Shown piece by piece: positions 58,703-64,000 of a DNA stretch of 64,000 nucleotides. Below the pieces are notes generated by a model. That model worked only from the letters and a program-made list of their open reading frames with translations. It was not told the DNA's origin and did no database searches. Source of the DNA: DATBLE01 sp963734065 (lineage in GTDB: Bacteria; Actinomycetota; Thermoleophilia; Gaiellales; Gaiellaceae); assembly GCA_963734065.1 (NCBI GenBank), contig CAVTFN010000005.1:248001-312000 (forward strand). Reading direction: 5' to 3'. The position numbers and the translations under genes were made by a program. Each line of letters opens with the position of its first letter. The stretch's first letter is position 1.

Positions 58703-59262
58703 TACTCGAAACGGACGTATCCGCGCACCCGCGCCGCCAGCTCCGCCGGCTGCACCTCTTCCACCACCCGCCCGGCGCCCTCCCGGCCGGTCGCGTGCAG
58801 GATCCGGCCGTCGCCGAGCCAGAACGCGATGTGGTCTCCGTAGCAGACGAGGTCGCCGCGATGCAGGTCCCGCGCCGCGACGGGGGTCCCCGCCGCCTCC
58901 TGCCGGTCGGCGTCGCGCGGGACGAGCCGGCCGAGCCTGCGATACGCCATATGGATGAGGCCGGAACAGTCGATGCCCCGTTCGGACATGCCGCCCCACT
59001 CGTACGGGCAGCCGAGGTACCCGCGGGCCTCCTCGACCGGGTCGCCCGCACGCTCCACGAGCCAGCCGTCGTCGACCGCGCCGTCGAGCGCCTCCGCGAG
59101 CACCCACCCCGCATAGTCGTACGCGGTCCGCACGCGCGCCCAGCCGCTCTCCTCTGCCTCCACGGTGAGCGGCTCGCCCGGCAACGCCTGCGTCACCTGC
59201 TCGGCATCGTCCCCTGGCCCTGCCCGCACGGCCGTCAGGGCCGAAACCGATCGAACGATCAC
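58702..59262 (-). CDS. NlpC/P60 cysteine peptidase with SH3-like domain
   Basis: A 186-residue protein: N-terminal SH3-like part (~1-70, GEPLTVEAEESGWARVRT) and an NlpC/P60 domain with catalytic Cys in GIDCSGLIHMAYRR and catalytic His in RILHATGREG. No signal peptide, so it probably acts in the cytoplasm. It resembles YkfC, which cleaves murein-derived peptides. The neighbouring oligopeptide transporter operon, with its last gene 1 bp upstream, supports recycling of cell-wall peptides. Confidence 0.87.
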   Translation of the reverse strand: MIVRSVSALTAVRAGPGDDAEQVTQALPGEPLTVEAEESGWARVRTAYDYAGWVLAEALDGAVDDGWLVERAGDPVEEARGYLGCPYEWGGMSERGIDCSGLIHMAYRRLGRLVPRDADRQEAAGTPVAARDLHRGDLVCYGDHIAFWLGDGRILHATGREGAGRVVEEVQPAELAARVRGYVRFE

Positions 59263-59263
59263 C

Positions 59264-60541
59264 TCAGCCGTAGAGATGGCACTCGACCTCGACCGGCCCC
59301 GAGGCCACGAGCCTCGGCTCGCGCGGCTCGTTCCACTCGATCTCGAGCGCGTCCGCGCCCGCGTGCATCGCCCGCACGCCCTTCCAGAACGGGTCGTCGG
59401 GCTCGTCGGCCCGCACCCGCTCGAGGATCGCGAGCAGGTCGCCGCCGGTGGCGCCCGCGCGCGCCGGCACGCGGACGGCAACCCCGTTCGAGGCCGAGAG
59501 CGAGTCGAGATCGCCGAAGAGCGGCCGCTCGGCCTCGTACTCCTCCGCCCCCGTCCGCGCCCAGTGCGCCTCGAGCAGGTCGCGGAGGTCCCGGGTCTCC
59601 CACCCGCAGATCTCGAACGCACGCGGGCAGCGCGGGTGGAACGAGCAGCCGCGCGGCGGCCGGGCGGCGTCGGGCACCTCGCCGCGAGGCAGGTCGCGCG
59701 GGACGCTGCGGAGCGGATCCGGCTCGGGGATCGCCCGCAGCAGCGCCTGCGTGTACGGGTGCTTCGGCTCCTCGTAGATCGCCGCCGAGGGGCCGATCTC
59801 GACGATCCGGCCCAGATAGAGGATCGCGATCCGGTCGCAGAAGAACTTCGCCGTCGCCAGATCGTGCGTGATGTACAGGTAGGACAGGTCGAACTCGTGC
59901 TTGAGGTTCAGCATCAGCTCGAGGATCTTGGCCCGGACGCTCATGTCGAGCATCGAGACGGGCTCGTCCGCGACGAGCAGTACCGGGTTGAGGATCACCG
60001 CCCGCGCGATCACCGCGCGCTGCTTCTGCCCGCCGGAGAGATCCGACGGGTACTTGTCCAGGAACTGCTCGGCCGGCGAGAGGCCGACGATCTCGAGCGC
60101 CTCGGCCACGCGACGGCGCATCTGGTCGCGGCCCTGGACGAGACCGTGGATCCGCAGGGGGTGCCCGACCGCGTCGCCGATCGTCATCGCCGGGTTGAGC
60201 GACGCGTGCGGGTCCTGGAAGACGATCTGCATGCGGCGACGGTGCGCGCGCAGCTCGCGCTCGCTGAGCTTCGTGATGTCGCGCCCCTCGAACATGACGC
60301 TGCCGTCCGTCGCCCGGACGAGCCCGAGCAGCGTGCGGCCGAGCGTGGTCTTGCCGCTCCCGGACTCGCCCACGAGCCCGAGCACCTCCCCCTTCCGCAG
60401 GTCGAAGGAAACGTCGTCCACGGCCTTCACCTGACCCGCCTCCCGGCCGACGAGCCGGTCGCCGAAGCTGCCGCGAATCGAGTAGTACGTCTTCAGGTTG
60501 CGGACGGAGACCAGCGGCTCGGCGTCAGGCTTCGTCGGCAA
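59264..60541 (-). CDS. dppF: Oligopeptide/dipeptide ABC transporter ATP-binding protein (DppF/OppF type), with insertion
   Basis: A 425-residue ATPase. Walker A GLVGESGSGKTTLGRTLLGL, signature LSGGQKQRAVIARAV, Walker B LLVADEPVSMLD. The C-terminal cysteine motif CSFHPRCPRAFEIC is present. The closing VECHLYG, normally ~15-25 residues later, is separated from it by an ~80-residue insertion (LFGDLDSLSASNGVAVRVPA and on). TTG start at 60541 overlaps dppD by 17 bp; no ATG is near. Confidence 0.9.
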   Translation of the reverse strand: MPTKPDAEPLVSVRNLKTYYSIRGSFGDRLVGREAGQVKAVDDVSFDLRKGEVLGLVGESGSGKTTLGRTLLGLVRATDGSVMFEGRDITKLSERELRAHRRRMQIVFQDPHASLNPAMTIGDAVGHPLRIHGLVQGRDQMRRRVAEALEIVGLSPAEQFLDKYPSDLSGGQKQRAVIARAVILNPVLLVADEPVSMLDMSVRAKILELMLNLKHEFDLSYLYITHDLATAKFFCDRIAILYLGRIVEIGPSAAIYEEPKHPYTQALLRAIPEPDPLRSVPRDLPRGEVPDAARPPRGCSFHPRCPRAFEICGWETRDLRDLLEAHWARTGAEEYEAERPLFGDLDSLSASNGVAVRVPARAGATGGDLLAILERVRADEPDDPFWKGVRAMHAGADALEIEWNEPREPRLVASGPVEVECHLYG

Positions 60542-61553
60542 CGGCGATCTCCTCGCGCTCGAGCCCGGCGGCCTCGCCCGGCGGGATCTCCGCTTCCGGC
60601 CCGTGCAGCCAGCACTGGACGCGCCTGTCCGGTCCCGGCACGACGTCGATCGGCTGCTTCCAGGAGCAGACGCGCATCACATCCGGGCAGCGCGGGTGGA
60701 AGTGGCACCCGGCGGGCGGGTCGATCAGGTTGGGCGGCGCGCCCGGGATCGAGTGCAGCTCGGTCGTCTCCAGCGAGATCGTCGAGCGAAGGAGCTCCCG
60801 TGTGTACGGATGCGCAGGATCGGCGAACACATCGCGCGCCGGCCCGTCCTCGACGATCTTGCCCGCGTACATGACCGCGACCCGGTCGCAGGCCTCGGCG
60901 ATGATCCCGAGGTTGTGGGTGATGAGCAGGAGGGCTGTGCCGAAGTTGCGCTTCAGGTCGGCGAGGATCGCGAGGATCTGCGCCTCGACGATCACGTCCA
61001 GTGACGTCGTCGGCTCGTCGGCGACCAGCAGCTTCGGCCGCAGCACCAGCGCGAGCGCGATCATGATCCGCTGCCGCATGCCGCCCGAGAACTCGTGCGG
61101 GTACTGGCGGAACCGCGTCGGGGGGATGCCCATCCGGCCGAGCGTCTCGAGCGAGCGCTGGCGGATCTCCCGCTCGGTCAGCTGCGGCTCGTGCTGCTCG
61201 AGCGTCTCCTTGAAGTGGTCCTCGATCCGGAGCAGCGGGTTGAGCCGCGTCATCGGCTCCTGGAAGATCAGGCCGAGCTCGGGGCCGCGCAGGCCGGACA
61301 GCTGCCTCGTCGAGAGACCGACGAGGTTGCGGCCGCCGTACAGCACCTCACCGTCGGACGCCGCGCCCTCCGGCAGCAGGCCGAGCACGCCGCGGCCGAG
61401 CGTCGACTTGCCGCACCCCGACTCGCCGACCAGGCCGAGCACCTCGGCCGCGCCGATGTCGAACGAGACACGGTCGACGGCACGGACCGTTCCGCGCACC
61501 GTCCCGTAGTGGACGCGCAGGTCGCGCACCGAGAGAACGGGCGCGTCGCTCAC
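60525..61553 (-). CDS. dppD: Oligopeptide/dipeptide ABC transporter ATP-binding protein (DppD/OppD type)
   Basis: A 342-residue ATPase: Walker A GLVGESGCGKSTLGRGVLGL, Q-loop IFQEPMTRLNPLL, signature FSGGMRQRIMIALAL and Walker B LLVADEPTTSLDV. The C-terminal Cys motif CHFHPRCPDVMRVCSW and the final CWLHG are of normal spacing. GTG start at 61553 overlaps dppC. Pairs with the DppF protein to drive peptide import. Confidence 0.92.
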   Translation of the reverse strand: MSDAPVLSVRDLRVHYGTVRGTVRAVDRVSFDIGAAEVLGLVGESGCGKSTLGRGVLGLLPEGAASDGEVLYGGRNLVGLSTRQLSGLRGPELGLIFQEPMTRLNPLLRIEDHFKETLEQHEPQLTEREIRQRSLETLGRMGIPPTRFRQYPHEFSGGMRQRIMIALALVLRPKLLVADEPTTSLDVIVEAQILAILADLKRNFGTALLLITHNLGIIAEACDRVAVMYAGKIVEDGPARDVFADPAHPYTRELLRSTISLETTELHSIPGAPPNLIDPPAGCHFHPRCPDVMRVCSWKQPIDVVPGPDRRVQCWLHGPEAEIPPGEAAGLEREEIAVADEA

Positions 61554-62548
61554 GACCCCTCGACGGCCTCGACGATCGGCGGCTCCGGCTCCTGGTCGAA
61601 GTTCACCCTCTGGACCCTCCGCCTGCGGAGCACCGGGTTCATCGTCTCGTTCAGTCCCTCGCCGACCAGCGTGAGCCCGGTGACGAGCAGCACGATCGCG
61701 ACGCCCGGGAACAGCGCGGTCCACCAGATCCCCGAAGCGGCGTCCGACACCGCGCGCGAGCTGTCGTAGCCCCACTCGGCCGCGTCGGTCGGCTGGATGC
61801 CGTAGCCGAGGAAGCCGAGCGCGGTGAGCAGGAGGATCGCGTCCGCGGCGTTCAACGTGGCGATCGGCGGCACGTTCTGGACGACGTTGTGGAAGACGTA
61901 CTTGCGGATGATCGTCAGGGGCTTCGCCCCGAGCGCCCGCGCCGCCTCGACGTACGACTCCTCCCTGAGCGCGATCACCTGGTTGCGGACCACGCGAAAG
62001 TACAGGGGCACATAGGTCGCCGAGATCGCGATCGCAGCGGTCAGCACTCCCTTGCCGAGGCTGTTCGAGAGCAGGAACGCGATCACGATCGCGAGCAGGA
62101 GGTACGGGAACGCGTACAGGGCGTCCATCACGAGGACGAGCCCCCGGTCGAGCTTCCCGCCGAAGTAGCCGGACAGGAGCCCGAGCGGAACGCCCAGCGT
62201 GATCGCGAAGACGAGCGAGATGAACACGACCTTCAGCTCGGTCTGCGCGCCCCAGATCACCCGCGACATCACGTCCGTGGACTGGACGGTGGTGCCCATC
62301 CAGTGGCCTGACGACGGCGAAGCGAGCTGGGGGAACCTGTGGCCGCCGGACTGGTACTGGTCGAAGTCGTAGGGCGAGATCAGCGGGGCGAGCAGCGCGA
62401 GCAGGACGAAGAAGAGGGTGATCGCCGCGCCGATGTAGAGCATCACCCGGGGGAAGCCACGCGCCTCCCGGATCGGGCCGACCGCACGGCCGAGCCCCCG
62501 CGCCCGCCGACGGAACGGCGACTCGATGGGTTGCGCCGGTGCGGCCAT
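61550..62548 (-). CDS. dppC: Dipeptide/oligopeptide ABC transporter permease (DppC)
   Basis: A 332-residue permease with a long cytoplasmic N-terminus and about six membrane helices. The EAA-type loop is YVEAARALGAKPLTIIRKYV followed by FHNVVQNVPP. Its start ATG shares one base with the dppB stop. Partner of DppB. Confidence 0.93.
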   Translation of the reverse strand: MAAPAQPIESPFRRRARGLGRAVGPIREARGFPRVMLYIGAAITLFFVLLALLAPLISPYDFDQYQSGGHRFPQLASPSSGHWMGTTVQSTDVMSRVIWGAQTELKVVFISLVFAITLGVPLGLLSGYFGGKLDRGLVLVMDALYAFPYLLLAIVIAFLLSNSLGKGVLTAAIAISATYVPLYFRVVRNQVIALREESYVEAARALGAKPLTIIRKYVFHNVVQNVPPIATLNAADAILLLTALGFLGYGIQPTDAAEWGYDSSRAVSDAASGIWWTALFPGVAIVLLVTGLTLVGEGLNETMNPVLRRRRVQRVNFDQEPEPPIVEAVEGS

Positions 62549-63585
62549 CAGTACCGGATCCTCGGGTCGATGAAGGCGTTCACGAAGTCGATCACCAGGC
62601 TGACGAAGACGACGACCAGGCCGAAGACGACGACGATCCCCTGCACCGCGCTGTAGTCGCGGTTCTCCAGGTACAGGACGAGCTCGTGGCCGATCCCCGG
62701 CCAGTTGAAGGTCGTCTCGGTGACCACCGCCCCGCCGAGCAGCAGGGCCAGCGACAGCCCGATCACGGTGATCACGGGAACCAGGGCGTTCTTGAACGCA
62801 TGCCGGTAGACGACGTCGCGCTCCCGGATCCCACGGGCCCGCGCCGCCTCGATGTAGTCGTCCTTCATCGTGCGGATCACGTTCACCCGGATCAGGCGGA
62901 TGAAGACGCCGGCCGTGACCAGCCCGAGCGTGACCGCCGGCAGGATCAGGTGCAGGCTCACGTCCTTCAGGGCGCTCCAGTTGCGGTCGTAGATCGAGTC
63001 GATCACGAACAGGTTCGTGTGTGTCTGCAGTGTCGCCTGCGTGATCGGGCTGGCGCGCCCCGATGTCGGCAGCCAGCCGAGAACCGAGCCGAACAGGAGC
63101 TGGGCCATGAGCCCGATGAAGAAGATGGGCATCGCGTAGATGACGATCCCGAACATCCGCCCGCCGACGTCCACCGCCGTGTCGCGAAAGCGGCCGGCGA
63201 GCAAACCCACGAACACGCCGACCACGAGCGCGACGATCATCGCGAAGAAGGTCAGCTCGAGCGTCGCGGCGCCGTTCGTGAGGATGATGTCGCTGACCGG
63301 CCGCTGGTCGGTGATCGTCGTGCCGAAGTTCCCGCGGAAGATGTTCCCGAGGTACTCGATGTACTGCTGCCAGAGCGGCTTGTCGAAGCCGAGCCGGTGC
63401 TTGATCTGATCGATCACGGACTGGGGCACGTTGTGCCCGCCGAGCGCCGCCGAGATCGGGTCGCCCGGGGCCACCCGCATCAGCAGGAAGACGAAGGTGA
63501 GCAGGATCAGGACCATCGGCACGACCAGTACGAGCCGCGTCAGCAGATATGACTTGAGCGATGTGCCCTGGGCAGCAGCGGCCAT
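62548..63585 (-). CDS. dppB: Dipeptide/oligopeptide ABC transporter permease (DppB)
   Basis: A 345-residue permease. The N-terminal helix (SYLLTRLVLVVPMVLILLTF), the periplasmic segment RVAPGDPISAALG and the EAA loop YIEAARARGIRERDVVYRHA are typical of DppB. ATG at 63585 lies 2 bp from the end of a long palindrome; the probable ribosome site GGAAG lies inside the palindrome arm. It is the first gene after the peptide-binding protein gene, 254 bp away. Confidence 0.93.
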   Translation of the reverse strand: MAAAAQGTSLKSYLLTRLVLVVPMVLILLTFVFLLMRVAPGDPISAALGGHNVPQSVIDQIKHRLGFDKPLWQQYIEYLGNIFRGNFGTTITDQRPVSDIILTNGAATLELTFFAMIVALVVGVFVGLLAGRFRDTAVDVGGRMFGIVIYAMPIFFIGLMAQLLFGSVLGWLPTSGRASPITQATLQTHTNLFVIDSIYDRNWSALKDVSLHLILPAVTLGLVTAGVFIRLIRVNVIRTMKDDYIEAARARGIRERDVVYRHAFKNALVPVITVIGLSLALLLGGAVVTETTFNWPGIGHELVLYLENRDYSAVQGIVVVFGLVVVFVSLVIDFVNAFIDPRIRY

Positions 63586-63586
63586 C

Positions 63587-63753
63587 AGTGCCGCTTCCAG
63601 TGATGGTCTCGCGTTTCTGGCGAGTGACCGGGGCCGTCAGGCAAGGACGCAGGGAGCGCCAATATCGAAATCAGATATTGGCGCGACTGAGGACGCGGCG
63701 TGACGGTTCCGGGCGCCGCCAGAGACGCCCTGACTATTGCTGGAAGCGGCACT
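63587..63753. repeat. ~167-bp imperfect palindrome in the dppB leader
   Basis: Outer arms AGTGCCGCTTCCAG (63587-63600) and CTGGAAGCGGCACT (63740-63753) are perfect complements. The centre is GCGCCAATATC-GAAATCA-GATATTGGCGC (63656-63684), also perfect. The sequence between, read from both sides, is still roughly two-thirds complementary, so the whole block can fold as one long hairpin. The dppB ribosome site would be within the outer stem of its mRNA. Confidence 0.8.
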
Positions 63754-63791
63754 AGCCCTCCGAGGTTAGACGTCCCCTGCCGCACGACGCG

Positions 63792-63820
63792 GTGGAGGGG
63801 CGCCGCCGGCGCCCCTCCAC
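63792..63820 (-). terminator. Strong hairpin after the peptide-binding protein gene
   Basis: GTGGAGGGGCGCC-GCC-GGCGCCCCTCCAC: 13-bp perfect stem with a 3-nt loop, 19 bp past the stop codon of the binding-protein gene in its reading direction. There is no clear U-run, as often seen in GC-rich genomes. It would limit read-through from the binding protein into dppBCDF. Confidence 0.7.
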
Positions 63821-63839
63821 GCGTGCTTCGGTGCCCTGC

Positions 63840-64000
63840 CTACTTCGAGATCAGCCAGAACCGCATGAGGAACGCAGCGTCGAGCGTGCTGTCGATCCCC
63901 TTCACGTTGCTCCGGGAGACGGCGACCATCTTGCCCTGCCAGTACGGGATGATCGGCACCTCCTTGGCTGCCTGCACCTGCGCCGCCTTGATCACGGCGA
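63840..64000 (-). CDS. dppA: Oligopeptide ABC transporter substrate-binding protein, C-terminal end
   Basis: Only the last 53 residues are in the window; the gene continues beyond base 64000. They read AVIKAAQVQAAKEVPIIPYW, then QGKMVAVSRSNVKG, ending FWLISK with a TAG at 63842-63840. The segment IIPYWQGKMVAVSRSNVKG is typical of the C-terminal lobe of SBP family 5 (DppA/OppA). Its position before dppBCDF makes it the operon's binding protein. Confidence 0.85.
   Translation of the reverse strand, partial: AVIKAAQVQAAKEVPIIPYWQGKMVAVSRSNVKGIDSTLDAAFLMRFWLISK

Overview
The window is about 64 kb of very GC-rich DNA with densely packed, mostly 4-bp-overlapping genes. It looks like the chromosome of a high-GC actinobacterium, possibly class Thermoleophilia (Gaiellales/Solirubrobacterales-like). 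That placement rests on codon bias, an F420/PPOX-type flavoprotein, an ECF42-type sigma factor and several apparent leaderless promoters, not on a marker gene. I saw no rRNA, tRNA, CRISPR array, prophage or full insertion sequence.

Layout. 1-11 kb: the end of an M32 carboxypeptidase, a PfkB kinase, a CoA ligase with an enoyl-CoA hydratase, a DGPF protein with its ECF42-like sigma factor, RidA, a cupin, a thioesterase, a formyltransferase, a zinc alcohol dehydrogenase, an isochorismatase-fold protein lacking the usual cysteine, an SMP-30 lactonase and MsrB. 11.2 kb: an intact REP-associated tyrosine transposase (RAYT) between matching palindromes. 11.7-22.2 kb: a molybdenum-hydroxylase region. 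It has a minus-strand maturation operon (coxD, coxE, an XdhC/CoxI domain protein, an O-methyltransferase, XdhC) and a plus-strand structural operon (FAD subunit, 2Fe-2S subunit, and a molybdopterin subunit split over two genes). 22.5-25.2 kb: tautomerase, SDR, PaaI-like thioesterase and acyl-CoA synthetase. 25.3-28.7 kb: a B12-dependent diol/glycerol dehydratase (large and medium subunits fused, plus the small subunit) overlapping a nucleoside deoxyribosyltransferase-like gene. 29-35 kb: SDR, FAH-family enzyme and aldehyde dehydrogenase (Weimberg-like), an epimerase and a TPP enzyme. 35.0-37.5 kb: a chlD-like chelatase gene that appears to need a programmed -1 frameshift at an A7 heptamer, followed by an unknown protein. 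37.7-40.5 kb: AzlCD, an MFS transporter and an FAH enzyme. 40.6 kb: a broken second RAYT.

41-55.8 kb is an L-rhamnose island. It encodes RhaM mutarotase, RhaI isomerase, RhaB kinase, a fused aldolase/dehydrogenase (RhaEW type), a CUT2 ABC importer (rhaSTPQ), a DeoR regulator and LutABC lactate oxidation. A second, arabinose/fucose-isomerase-like gene ends the importer operon. Rhamnose would be cut to DHAP and lactaldehyde, the lactaldehyde oxidised to L-lactate, and the lactate oxidised to pyruvate. A clear inverted repeat lies between the divergent rhaI and deoR genes.

55.9-58.6 kb encodes a large membrane-anchored protein joining a glycosidase-like domain to a NodB-like deacetylase. 58.7-64 kb is a minus-strand oligopeptide ABC operon with an NlpC/P60 peptidase, probably for cell-wall peptides. 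Its dppB start sits at the edge of a ~167-bp imperfect palindrome.

The strongest items for follow-up are the chlD frameshift site, the REP/RAYT network (about a dozen palindromes plus two RAYT copies), the dppB leader palindrome, the fused diol dehydratase with its nucleoside-cleaving neighbour, and the ECF42/DGPF pair with a matching promoter. No gene-free stretch exceeds 300 bases.
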